A DNA stretch of 7,781 bases from Acidobacteriaceae bacterium (GTDB taxonomy: Bacteria; Acidobacteriota; Terriglobia; Terriglobales; SbA1). The translations under genes were made by a program, and so were the position numbers. The notes beneath the pieces were generated by a model that saw only the letters and a program-made list of their open reading frames with translations, searched no databases and had not been told where the DNA came from. The stretch is taken from contig JAFAGX010000437.1 in NCBI GenBank assembly GCA_019237515.1, positions 1 through 7,781 on the forward strand, written 5' to 3'. Shown here piece after piece: positions 1 through 6,392 of this stretch. Each line of letters starts with the position of its first letter. Within the stretch, counting starts at the first letter, position 1.

Positions 1-788
1 AGACCCCGAACCTTCCGTGGATTATCGAATCCAAGCACCTCGCGGACAAACTGGGGCTTGCCGGCGTTTCCCTTATTAATGATCTTGAGGCCAACGCGTG
101 GGGAATTTCAACACTCCAAGCGAAAGACTTGATTTCACTCAACACCATAAAGTCAAGTCCCATCGGCAATCAGGCCGTGATTTCCGCTGGAACTGGTTTG
201 GGTGAAGCCGGCCTCTACTGGGATGGCACGCGGTACCACATTTTTGCTAGCGAGGGCGGCCATGCTGATTTCGCGCCGCGTGACGAATTGCAGATGGAGT
301 TGCTTCGATATCTGATCGCACACTTCGGTCACGTCAGCTATGAGCGCGTAGTTTCAGGTCCGGGTTTGGTGAATATCTTTTATTTCCTGCGTGACACCAA
401 GCGGGGCACGGAACCCACGTGGCTCACGGAAGAGATGGCACAGGGCGATCCGGCAGCGGCGATTTCGCGCGCTGCGAGTGAAGGCCAGTGTCCACTTTGC
501 GAACAAGCGCTCGATCTGTTCGTTTCGATTTACGGGGCAGAGGCGGGAAATCTCGCCCTGAAAGTCAAAGCGACCGGCGGAGTTTACCTGGGTGGCGGTA
601 TTGCTCCCAAAATCCTGACTAAGTTAGCCGGGCCACTTTTTATGCAATCGTTCCTTGCCAAAGGAAGAATGCAAGCGCTGCTTGAAACCATTCCGGTGAG
701 AGTCATCAATAATGACAGTACTGCATTGATGGGAGCGGCGCGCTGTGCGGCAGCCACGCTGAGTGGCAACTATGCCTTGCAAAACTGA
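1..788 (+). CDS. glk: Glucokinase, C-terminal part (5' end cut by window edge)
   Basis: Phosphorylates glucose to glucose-6-phosphate with ATP in the cytoplasm, the entry step of glycolysis. The first complete codon is at position 3 and the frame stays open from there, so the gene starts left of the window; the TTG at 129 is internal. 261 residues are visible against roughly 320-340 for the family, so about 60-80 N-terminal residues, including the first ATP-binding loop, are missing. Visible motifs are TNLPW at the left edge, the LINDLEA motif with the catalytic-base Asp at 81-83, the GTGLG phosphate loop, SEGGHADFAP with the glucose-binding Glu (252-254) and His (261-263), the ERVVSGPGL stretch, and the C-terminal GGVYLGGGIAPK motif. 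These fit the Glk family (PF02685) rather than ROK kinases, since the ROK zinc-binding cysteine motif is absent. It ends 19 bp from the end of the convergent aceF gene. Identification is confident; whether it is part of an operon to the left cannot be seen. Confidence 0.93.
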   Translation, partial: TPNLPWIIESKHLADKLGLAGVSLINDLEANAWGISTLQAKDLISLNTIKSSPIGNQAVISAGTGLGEAGLYWDGTRYHIFASEGGHADFAPRDELQMELLRYLIAHFGHVSYERVVSGPGLVNIFYFLRDTKRGTEPTWLTEEMAQGDPAAAISRAASEGQCPLCEQALDLFVSIYGAEAGNLALKVKATGGVYLGGGIAPKILTKLAGPLFMQSFLAKGRMQALLETIPVRVINNDSTALMGAARCAAATLSGNYALQN

Positions 789-807
789 ACTGCGGCTTCT
801 TTCGTGC

Positions 808-2520
808 TCATCCCTGTACGGAAAGCAGGAACGGCTGTTCGAAGGCCTCGGCAATCCAGCGGAGAAAGCGCGCAGCATCGGCGCCGTCAATCAAGCGATG
901 GTCGTAAGAGAGCGATAGAGGCAGCACAAGGCGCGGCTCAAACCTACCATTGAGCCAGATAGGCTCGGTCGTCGAACGGGAAAGACCAAGGATCGCGACC
1001 TCGGGATAATTCACGATCGGGGAAAATCCAGTTCCACCGATCCCGCCAAGGTTGGTGATGGTGAAAGTTCCCCCTTCCATCTCTGCAGGCGTGAGTTTCT
1101 TGTCGCGAGCTTTCTTTGAAAGCTGAGTCAGTTCGGCCGCCAGCTCCACGATGTTCTTTTTGTCAACATCGCGAATCACCGGCACGAGTAGCCCGCGGTC
1201 GGTATCGACGGCTACGCCGATGTTTACAAATTGCTTGTAAATAATTTCTTCTTTGGCCAGATCGATACTGGCGTTGAACTGGGGAAAGATACGAAGCGCT
1301 GAGGCGCAGACTTTCAGCGCAATCGCGGTGACGGTCATTTTGCCGCCGGCTTGTTCGGCTTTGGGGCCGAAGCGGGCGCGCAGTTGCTCGAGTTCGGTAA
1401 TATCGGCCCGATCGTTCTGGGTTACGTGAGGAATGGTGTGCCAGGCTTCCCAGAGATGCTGGGCTGTTTTGCGACGAACGCCGCGCATGGAAACACGCTC
1501 GATCTTGCCCCATTTCGCAAAGTCGGGCAGCTCGGGCTGCGCCAGATGCGTTGGGCTTGGAGCTTGAGCGGCGGCTGTGGCGGCTATCAGCAACTGCTTG
1601 GAAAAGGCTTTGACGTCGTCCTCGCTGATACGTCCGCCCGGGCCGATTCCCTTCACTTCGTGGATGTCAATTCCAAGTTCGCGTGCAAGCCTGCGCACGT
1701 GCGGAGCAGCCGGGACCGGTTCGCCAGGGGCAGTGCCAGCGACTTTGCCCAGCTGCGCAGGCATAAAGAAAGCGGGTAATGGAGCGTGGGGCTGATCGGG
1801 TGGGAGCGCCTGCTCCTCGGTTTTGCCTTCGGCCTTGATGGCCGCCTGAAAGGCAAGGCGGGCGCCGTGCTGGCCGGAAACATGTTCGACCGGAGCGTGC
1901 TTGGGAGTCGTTGAGGCGGGCGCTGCGCCTTCCAGGGTGAAGATGACCTGGCCGACTTTGACTTTCTCGCCTTGTTTTACGCGAACATCTTTGACCACGC
2001 CCGTGACTGATGATGGAACCTCGACAACGGCCTTCTCCGTCTCCAACTCGATGACCGGCTGACCTTCAGACACCTTTGCTCCGGCGGAAATCATCAGCCG
2101 GACGAGGTCACCTTCGGAGATGTTCTCACCGAGTTCGGGAAGTTTGAATTCGGCAGGCCCGCCAGATGCGGGGGCTGGGCTGGGCTTGGCGGGTGCGGCC
2201 TCGGCGGCTCTGGCTTGTGGCTCACTCTCAGGGACGGGTGTAACTGCCGGTTTCGCGGGCGAGGGCGCCCGCGCCACACCGGTTGCGCCGTTGTCGACAG
2301 TGAAGATTACCTGGCCAACTTTGACTTTCTCTCCCTCTTTAACGCGAATTTCTCTCACCGTGCCGCTGATTGACGAGGGGACTTCGACCACCGCTTTTTC
2401 AGTTTCGAGTTCCATCACCGCTTGGCCTTCAGTGATTTTGGCACCAGGCGAGATCATCAGACGCACCAAGTCGCCCTGATCGATATTCTCACCGAGTTCC
2501 GGCAACTTGAATTCAGTCAT
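808..2520 (-). CDS. aceF: Pyruvate dehydrogenase complex E2, dihydrolipoamide acetyltransferase, two lipoyl domains
   Basis: Core subunit of the cytoplasmic pyruvate dehydrogenase complex; it takes the acetyl group from E1 on a swinging lipoyl arm and transfers it to CoA. The 570 residues divide into lipoyl domain 1 (about 3-75, lipoyl Lys42 in ETEKAVVEVP), an Ala/Pro-rich linker (80-122), lipoyl domain 2 (124-196, Lys163 in the same motif), a second linker (197-270), a peripheral-subunit-binding domain (about 272-306, with VRRLARELGID and GPGGRI), another Ala/Pro linker, and the acyltransferase domain (about 335-570). The catalytic motif DHRLIDGADAARF places His541 and Asp545. Start is the ATG at 2520, which opens directly into the first lipoyl domain; only a weak ribosome site precedes it. 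It lies 73 bp downstream of aceE in the same direction, so co-transcription is likely. The E1 partner being the homodimeric AceE type supports a pyruvate rather than a 2-oxoglutarate or branched-chain E2. The second linker is not simply Ala/Pro repeats. Confidence 0.95.
   Translation of the reverse strand: MTEFKLPELGENIDQGDLVRLMISPGAKITEGQAVMELETEKAVVEVPSSISGTVREIRVKEGEKVKVGQVIFTVDNGATGVARAPSPAKPAVTPVPESEPQARAAEAAPAKPSPAPASGGPAEFKLPELGENISEGDLVRLMISAGAKVSEGQPVIELETEKAVVEVPSSVTGVVKDVRVKQGEKVKVGQVIFTLEGAAPASTTPKHAPVEHVSGQHGARLAFQAAIKAEGKTEEQALPPDQPHAPLPAFFMPAQLGKVAGTAPGEPVPAAPHVRRLARELGIDIHEVKGIGPGGRISEDDVKAFSKQLLIAATAAAQAPSPTHLAQPELPDFAKWGKIERVSMRGVRRKTAQHLWEAWHTIPHVTQNDRADITELEQLRARFGPKAEQAGGKMTVTAIALKVCASALRIFPQFNASIDLAKEEIIYKQFVNIGVAVDTDRGLLVPVIRDVDKKNIVELAAELTQLSKKARDKKLTPAEMEGGTFTITNLGGIGGTGFSPIVNYPEVAILGLSRSTTEPIWLNGRFEPRLVLPLSLSYDHRLIDGADAARFLRWIAEAFEQPFLLSVQG
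1933..2151 (-). repeat. aceF: Lipoyl-domain coding repeat, copy 2 (in aceF)
   Basis: Codons 124-196 of aceF, the second lipoyl domain. It aligns without gaps to copy 1 (2296-2514). Most replacements are conservative (Ile/Val, Thr/Ser, Arg/Lys, Glu/Asp). Confidence 0.85.
2296..2514 (-). repeat. aceF: Lipoyl-domain coding repeat, copy 1 (in aceF)
   Basis: Codons 3-75 of aceF. The encoded domain matches copy 2 (1933-2151) in roughly four residues of five, including the whole ETEKAVVEVP lipoylation site. Copies are 363 bp apart. Many silent differences separate the DNA copies, so this is an old domain duplication kept by selection rather than a fresh one. Confidence 0.85.
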
Positions 2521-2545
2521 GCAACACTTCGATCCGTCTCATGTC

Positions 2546-2555
2546 TTTACGTAAA
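2546..2555. repeat. Perfect 10-bp palindrome TTTACGTAAA in the aceE-aceF gap
   Basis: TTTACGTAAA reads the same on both strands and lies 26 bp upstream of the aceF ATG, just aceF-proximal to the 9-bp tandem units. It is short and could be chance. It could also be a protein-binding site for an internal aceF promoter, but no clear -35/-10 pair accompanies it. Confidence 0.3.
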
Positions 2556-2562
2556 ACAAAAC

Positions 2563-2589
2563 CACAGAGGACGCAGAGAACACAGAGGT
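2563..2589. repeat. Three 9-bp tandem units CACAGAGGA-like between aceE and aceF
   Basis: Units begin at 2563, 2572 and 2581: CACAGAGGA, CGCAGAGAA, CACAGAGGT. The run fills much of the 73-bp gap between the aceE stop and the aceF start. Similar CCACAGAGGA(C)ACAGAG strings are, in my recollection, common dispersed intergenic repeats in Acidobacteriota and some other soil phyla; I could not search for other copies. Confidence 0.7.
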
Positions 2590-2593
2590 AAAT

Positions 2594-5272
2594 TCACGAG
2601 CGCGCCGGGTTTGGTTTCTCCGGATTGATTCCCAGCTCTTTTGCGGCCCGCTGAACTACATCCCGTCCGATTTGGTTGTCATTCGCCAATGCATTTAAAG
2701 TTGCGAGCACAATGTGCTTGGCATCAACCTCGAAGAAGTCGCGCAACGACGCGCGGTTTTCGCTGCGCCCGAAGCCATCCGTTCCGAGTGCAACCAACCG
2801 GCGCGGAACCCATTGTGCAATCGCTTCCGGAAGAACCTTCATGTAATCCGATGCGGCAACGAATACCCCCGGTGCATCTTTCAGGCACTGCGTCACGTAG
2901 GGGACGCGCGGAGTTTCCCCCGGATGCAAACGGTTCCAGCGTTCAGATTCATTGCCATCCGAATATAAACATTTGTAACTAGTGACACTCCAAACATCCG
3001 CGGCAACGCCGTACTTTTCTTCCAGAACCTGCTGCGCCTTCAAGACTTCGTACATGATCGTGCCGCTTCCGAAGAGTTGCGCATGGAGTTTAGCGTCTTT
3101 TTTCGCGGAAGGTTTGAAACGGTACATGCCTTTAAGCACGCCGTCGCGAATTTTTTTGCCATCGGGCATGGGCGGCATCGGCAGCGGCTCGTTGGTGACG
3201 GTCAGGTAGTAAAAGATGGATTCCTGGTCGACATACATGCGCTTGATGCCGTCTTGAGTGATGATGGCGATTTCGTAGGCGAACGCGGGATCGTAGGCAA
3301 GAAGATTCGGAACGGAAAGTGCCAGCACGTGGCTGTGACCGTCCTGATGCTGCAGTCCCTCGCCGGCCAGCGTCGTTCGGCCGGCAGTACCGCCGATCAG
3401 GAAACCATGGGTGCGCATGTCGGCCGCGGCCCAGATCAAATCGCCGATGCGCTGAAAGCCGAACATCGAGTAATAAATGAAGAACGGGATGGTGTTGATG
3501 CCGTAGGTCGCGTAGGCAGTTCCGGCGGCTATGAAGGAGCACATGGAACCGGCCTCGGTGATGCCTTCTTCGAGAATCTGGCCGTTGAGAGCCTCTTTGT
3601 AATAGAGCAGCGTGTCCATGTCCACCGGCTCGTAGAGCTGACCGACGCTGGAATAAATGCCGACCTGGCGGAAGAGTGCTTCCATGCCGAATGTGCGGGC
3701 TTCATCCGGGATGATTGGAACGATTAGTTTGCCGATTTCGGGATCGCGCAGGAGCTTGGAAAGCAGCCGCACGAAAACCATGGTTGTGGACGCTTCGCGG
3801 CCCTCCGTTCCCTTGTAGAACTCCTCAAAGATGGAATCAGAAACTTCAGCGATCGGCTTGGAGCGAACCTTCCGTTCCGGCAAGTAGCCGCCGAGCTGCT
3901 TGCGCCGTTCCTGCATGTAAGTGACTTCCGGGCTGTCGTCAGCCGGGCGGTAAAAGGGCGCCTCGTGCAACTCGTCATCAGGAATGGGAATGCCAAAGCG
4001 CGAGCGGAACATCCAGAGCTCGTCATCATTCAGTTTTTTCTGCTGATGGGTGATGTTCTTGCCTTCGCCGGCCTCGCCCAATCCATAGCCCTTGATGGTT
4101 TTCGCGAGAATGATCGTTGGCGAGCCTTCATGCTCGACGGCGGCTTTGTAGGCGGCGTGCACTTTGATGGGATCGTGGCCACCGAGACGCATGCGGGCGA
4201 GTTGCTCATCCGAGTAGTGCTCGACCATCTTCAACAAGCGCGGATCGGTGCCGAAGAAGTTCTGCCGGAAATACGCGCCGCTTTCGACGAAATACTTCTG
4301 ATACTGCCCATCACTGATTTCGCCCATCCGCCGGACCAGGAGGCCATCGCGGTCGTTGCGAATGAGCATGTCCCAATCTGTGCCCCAGATGACTTTGATT
4401 ACATTCCAGCCGGCGCCACGGAAAATCGCCTCCAACTCTTGAATGATCTTCCCATTGCCGCGAACCGGGCCGTCGAGGCGTTGAAGATTGCAGTTCACAA
4501 CGAAAATTAAATTGTCGAGTCTCTCGCGTGAAGCCAACGTGATGGAACCAAGTGATTCTGGTTCGTCCATTTCGCCGTCGCCGAGGAAGGCCCAGACTTT
4601 GCCGCCTCGGGGCTCTTTCAGACCTCGATTTTCGAGATAGCGCATAAATCGGGCCTGATAGATCGCCTGAATTGGCCCGAGCCCCATCGAGACCGTCGGA
4701 AATTCCCAGAAATCCGGCATCAACCAAGGATGAGGGTAGGAGGAGAGTCCGCCACCAGGTTTGAGCTCACGGCGGAAGTTTTCCAGCTTCTGCTTGGGAA
4801 TGCGACCTTCGAGGTAGGCCCGGGCGTACATGCCAGGTGCCGCGTGGCCTTGAAAGTAAACGATGTCGCGATCACCAGCTTCGGTGCGCGCCCGGAGAAA
4901 GTGGTTGAAGGCCACCTCGTACAGGGTCGCTGCAGAAGCGTAGGTGGAGATGTGCCCGCCGATTCCCTCCTGGATCTTGTTAGCACGCACCACCATTGCA
5001 AGTGCGTTCCAGCGAACCAGGCTCTTGATCCTGCGTTCCATCTCCTGGCTACCCGGGAACGGCGCCTGTTGCGCCGAGGGGATGGTGTTCTGGTATGGGG
5101 TGGTTGCAGTGAACGGCAGGTTTACCCCGGCTGCTCTGCGCGCGTGCAATGAGAGTTGCTGCAGGAGGCGGCCAGCCCGTTCTGCCCCCCCTTTGGACAA
5201 CACATAATCCAGGGAATCCAGCCACTCACGAGTTTCGAGGACTTCTAGTCCGTCTGTCTGGGTCTCAGGCAC
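2594..5272 (-). CDS. aceE: Pyruvate dehydrogenase E1 component, homodimeric type
   Basis: Thiamine-diphosphate enzyme that decarboxylates pyruvate and reductively acetylates the E2 lipoyl arm. At 892 residues it is near the E. coli AceE length (887) and aligns along its full length as I recall that protein, from ETREWLDSLD at the N-terminus to the final NPEKPNPARS. Visible motifs: YFQGHAAPG (139-147), SSYPHPWLMP (177-186), the cofactor/Mg site GDGEMDEPES (231-240) followed by NCNLQRLDGPV (260-270), the active-site loop NITHQQKK (His409), EEGITEAG (Glu573, expected to contact the cofactor pyrimidine), IYYSMFGFQRIGDL (599-612), and LQHQDGHSH (His642). The start is GTG at 5272; GGAG at 5286-5283 lies 10 nt upstream, and an ATG at 5288 is out of frame. 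It is first in an operon with aceF. A promoter and operator-like inverted repeat lie immediately upstream. This is the single-chain E1, not the alpha/beta PdhAB type. Confidence 0.96.
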   Translation of the reverse strand: MPETQTDGLEVLETREWLDSLDYVLSKGGAERAGRLLQQLSLHARRAAGVNLPFTATTPYQNTIPSAQQAPFPGSQEMERRIKSLVRWNALAMVVRANKIQEGIGGHISTYASAATLYEVAFNHFLRARTEAGDRDIVYFQGHAAPGMYARAYLEGRIPKQKLENFRRELKPGGGLSSYPHPWLMPDFWEFPTVSMGLGPIQAIYQARFMRYLENRGLKEPRGGKVWAFLGDGEMDEPESLGSITLASRERLDNLIFVVNCNLQRLDGPVRGNGKIIQELEAIFRGAGWNVIKVIWGTDWDMLIRNDRDGLLVRRMGEISDGQYQKYFVESGAYFRQNFFGTDPRLLKMVEHYSDEQLARMRLGGHDPIKVHAAYKAAVEHEGSPTIILAKTIKGYGLGEAGEGKNITHQQKKLNDDELWMFRSRFGIPIPDDELHEAPFYRPADDSPEVTYMQERRKQLGGYLPERKVRSKPIAEVSDSIFEEFYKGTEGREASTTMVFVRLLSKLLRDPEIGKLIVPIIPDEARTFGMEALFRQVGIYSSVGQLYEPVDMDTLLYYKEALNGQILEEGITEAGSMCSFIAAGTAYATYGINTIPFFIYYSMFGFQRIGDLIWAAADMRTHGFLIGGTAGRTTLAGEGLQHQDGHSHVLALSVPNLLAYDPAFAYEIAIITQDGIKRMYVDQESIFYYLTVTNEPLPMPPMPDGKKIRDGVLKGMYRFKPSAKKDAKLHAQLFGSGTIMYEVLKAQQVLEEKYGVAADVWSVTSYKCLYSDGNESERWNRLHPGETPRVPYVTQCLKDAPGVFVAASDYMKVLPEAIAQWVPRRLVALGTDGFGRSENRASLRDFFEVDAKHIVLATLNALANDNQIGRDVVQRAAKELGINPEKPNPARS

Positions 5273-5299
5273 TTCTGCTGTTCTCCATCCTCAAGGGGA

Positions 5300-5339
5300 T
5301 AACTCCATCATAGACAAATCTAAGAGATTTTTGGAGTTA
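5300..5339. promoter_or_regulatory. Nested inverted repeat upstream of aceE, operator candidate
   Basis: Outer arms TAACTCCA (5300-5307) and TGGAGTTA (5332-5339) are perfect 8-bp complements separated by 24 bp. Inside lies a second perfect repeat, AAATCT (5316-5321) and AGATTT (5325-5330), around AAG. The inner repeat is off-centre within the outer one. The structure overlaps the proposed aceE -10 box and spacer, so a bound repressor could block initiation. It does not look like the E. coli PdhR site (ATTGGTATGACCAAT type). If transcription starts further upstream, it could instead fold in the aceE leader RNA. Confidence 0.5.
5307..5312 (-). promoter_or_regulatory. Possible -10 box of the aceE promoter (TATGAT)
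   Basis: Read on the minus strand, TATGAT matches the sigma-70 consensus TATAAT at five of six bases and would start transcription near 5300, giving a leader of about 28 nt that contains the GGAG ribosome site. The hexamer 17 bp upstream (TCCAAA, forward 5330-5335) is a poor -35 match, so an activator or another sigma factor may be needed. The box sits inside the outer arms of the inverted repeat at 5300-5339. Confidence 0.35.
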
Positions 5340-5428
5340 CCGAGCTGTTTCAGACTTCGAGGTGAGCGTCAGCGCATTTCCTTCAAGGGCTTAGCAAACG
5401 GTAATGTGTTCCTGCCATCCAATTACGG

Positions 5429-5444
5429 AACTCTTTGCAGAGTT
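5429..5444. promoter_or_regulatory. Inverted repeat AACTCT-TTGC-AGAGTT before the small membrane cluster
   Basis: Perfect 6-bp arms (5429-5434 and 5439-5444) around TTGC, ending 18 bp before the ATG at 5463 and directly before a GAGG ribosome-site candidate (5447-5450). In RNA it could form a small hairpin near the initiation region. No T-run follows, so it is not a terminator. The arms share the AACTC core with the outer arms of the repeat at 5300-5339. Confidence 0.4.
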
Positions 5445-5462
5445 GTGAGGATTTCGGTGGCA

Positions 5463-5774
5463 ATGAATCCAATTCCCGAACCAATTTCTGGATCCCCCGT
5501 ATCGACTCGCGGCAATTCGCCACCTGCGAGGCCAATCATTGTGCCTGCCAGAGAGCTACCACCGGTAAGAACCGCCCTGGATCGAACTGTCGCATGGGCG
5601 CAGGACGCGATATCAACCGCGCGGGAGCGAGTGCTATACACGGCGGAACACTATCCTTTGCAGCTGATTGCGGGATTAGGGGCGGCGGCATTTATAGGCG
5701 GCGTGGCATTAAGAATCTGGAGATCAAATCGTTATGCACGAAACCAGAACTTCTTCCGTAAATGGCGAGCGTAG
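5463..5774 (+). CDS. Small tail-anchored membrane protein, DUF883/YqjD-like
   Basis: 103 residues from the ATG at 5463; the frame is open further upstream to a TTG at 5331, but that stretch looks non-coding and includes the inverted repeat. Residues 1-35 are Pro-rich and probably disordered (PEPISGSPV, SPPARPIIVP, RELPPV). Residues 36-63 form a likely amphipathic helix. One membrane segment follows at about 65-86 (LQLIAGLGAAAFIGGVALRI), then a short basic tail with RSNRYAR and FRKWRA. The helix, EHYPLQ, glycine-rich membrane segment and basic end recall DUF883 proteins such as E. coli YqjD, described as an inner-membrane protein that binds ribosomes in stationary phase. The assignment is from architecture, not clear homology. 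GAGG lies 12 nt before the start. Its end overlaps the next gene by 41 bp. Confidence 0.75.
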   Translation: MNPIPEPISGSPVSTRGNSPPARPIIVPARELPPVRTALDRTVAWAQDAISTARERVLYTAEHYPLQLIAGLGAAAFIGGVALRIWRSNRYARNQNFFRKWRA

Positions 5775-6165
5775 CCTCGCGAGCATCATCGCGGAAATTC
5801 GTGAAGAACTGAAAGAGCTGGTAAACACGCGAGTCTCGATGTTCAGATCCGAGCTGCGTGAAACGACTGCAGCTCTAAAAGCGGGAATACCTATGCTGAT
5901 GATTGCGGCGGTGTTCCTGGCGACGGCTTATCTACTTTTGACCGCCGCGCTGGTCGCAGTGGTTTCGGTCACATTCGCAGGGAGTCCTTATGCGTGGTTC
6001 TACTCGTTTCTGATCGTTGGCTTTGTATGGTTGATGATCGGCGGCATAGCTGGAATCCTGGCATTACATCGATTCCGCGAGCACGGTTTTTTCCCCAAGA
6101 GGACCGTGGAAGTTCTTAAAGCCGATAAGGCGTGGATACAAAACGAATTACGAGGGAGCGTATGA
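5734..6165 (+). CDS. Phage holin family (holin superfamily III, DUF1469/YqjE-like) membrane protein
   Basis: 143 residues. An N-terminal amphipathic helix (about 14-50, SIIAEIREELKELVNTRVSM and following) precedes two membrane segments at about 52-80 and 86-111. The cytoplasmic tail FFPKRTVEVLKADKAWIQNE carries the 'P-x-RT-x-E-x-LK-x-D-x-W' pattern typical of PF07332/DUF1469 proteins. Despite the 'holin' label these are usually chromosomal housekeeping-type membrane proteins with no shown lysis role, and no phage gene is nearby. The ATG at 5734 is the only usable early start (next in-frame Met is residue 37), so the gene overlaps the preceding one by 41 bp; GGAG at 5719-5722 lies 11 nt upstream. 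Its stop overlaps the following start as ATGA. Function probably relates to membrane or envelope stress as for YqjE, by analogy only. Confidence 0.82.
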   Translation: MHETRTSSVNGERSLASIIAEIREELKELVNTRVSMFRSELRETTAALKAGIPMLMIAAVFLATAYLLLTAALVAVVSVTFAGSPYAWFYSFLIVGFVWLMIGGIAGILALHRFREHGFFPKRTVEVLKADKAWIQNELRGSV

Positions 6166-6374
6166 GCACCTTGCCACTAGCAGATTTGCAGTTGCGGGCA
6201 GTTGACGAGCGCAAACGGCTGCAGAGCTCGGTAGTCGAGCTGAGGTCGAGAATCCGTGAAAACATGGATGTGCGCAAGAATGCACGCGAGCATGTTTGGC
6301 CAGCGAGTGGGATAGTTGCAGCAGTTGGATTGCTGTCTGGTTATGCGATTGCAGGGCTATTCACCCGCTTTTAG
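6162..6374 (+). CDS. 70-residue tail-anchored membrane protein, DUF3618/YqjK-like architecture
   Basis: The ATG at 6162 overlaps the previous stop (ATGA, 6162-6165) and has a strong ribosome site, GAGGGAG at 6152-6158, so translational coupling is likely. Residues 8-45 are a charged, probably helical stretch (LRAVDERKRLQSSVVELRSR and on) followed by a single membrane segment at about 49-67 (SGIVAAVGLLSGYAIAGLF) and a very short TRF end. Such short helix-plus-anchor proteins accompany DUF883/DUF1469 genes in many bacteria. I do not recognise a specific family with confidence. The stop lies 18 bp from the end of the convergent gene. Confidence 0.78.
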   Translation: MSTLPLADLQLRAVDERKRLQSSVVELRSRIRENMDVRKNAREHVWPASGIVAAVGLLSGYAIAGLFTRF

Positions 6375-6392
6375 CGGTCCTGACAGCAGGCT

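Noticed and set aside
1351..1779. 142-codon + strand frame inside aceF
   Set aside because: Antisense to the acyltransferase, binding-domain and linker coding region of aceF, no recognisable protein features.
3077..3727. 216-codon open frame on the + strand inside aceE
   Set aside because: It lies antisense to the conserved catalytic part of aceE and its translation shows no family resemblance; it is a by-product of codon bias in the real gene.
3965..4510. 181-codon open frame on the + strand inside aceE
   Set aside because: Same reasoning: antisense to the cofactor-binding region of aceE, whose protein motifs are unmistakable on the other strand.
5285..5288. ATG at 5288 (minus strand) as the aceE start
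   Set aside because: It is 16 bp upstream of the GTG start and so is out of frame with aceE.
5331..5462. Longer N-terminus for the first small membrane gene from a TTG at 5331
   Set aside because: The extra 44 residues look unlike a protein N-terminus, cover the intergenic inverted repeat, and the ATG at 5463 has a plausible ribosome site.
5734..6165. Prophage remnant suggested by the 'phage holin' family match
   Set aside because: Holin superfamily III (DUF1469) proteins are commonly chromosomal and non-phage; there is no endolysin, structural or integrase gene nearby.
6365..6377. CCGCT-TTT-AGCGG hairpin at the stop of the 70-residue gene as a terminator
   Set aside because: The stem is only 5 bp and no T-run follows on either strand; it is more likely coincidental to the stop codon context.
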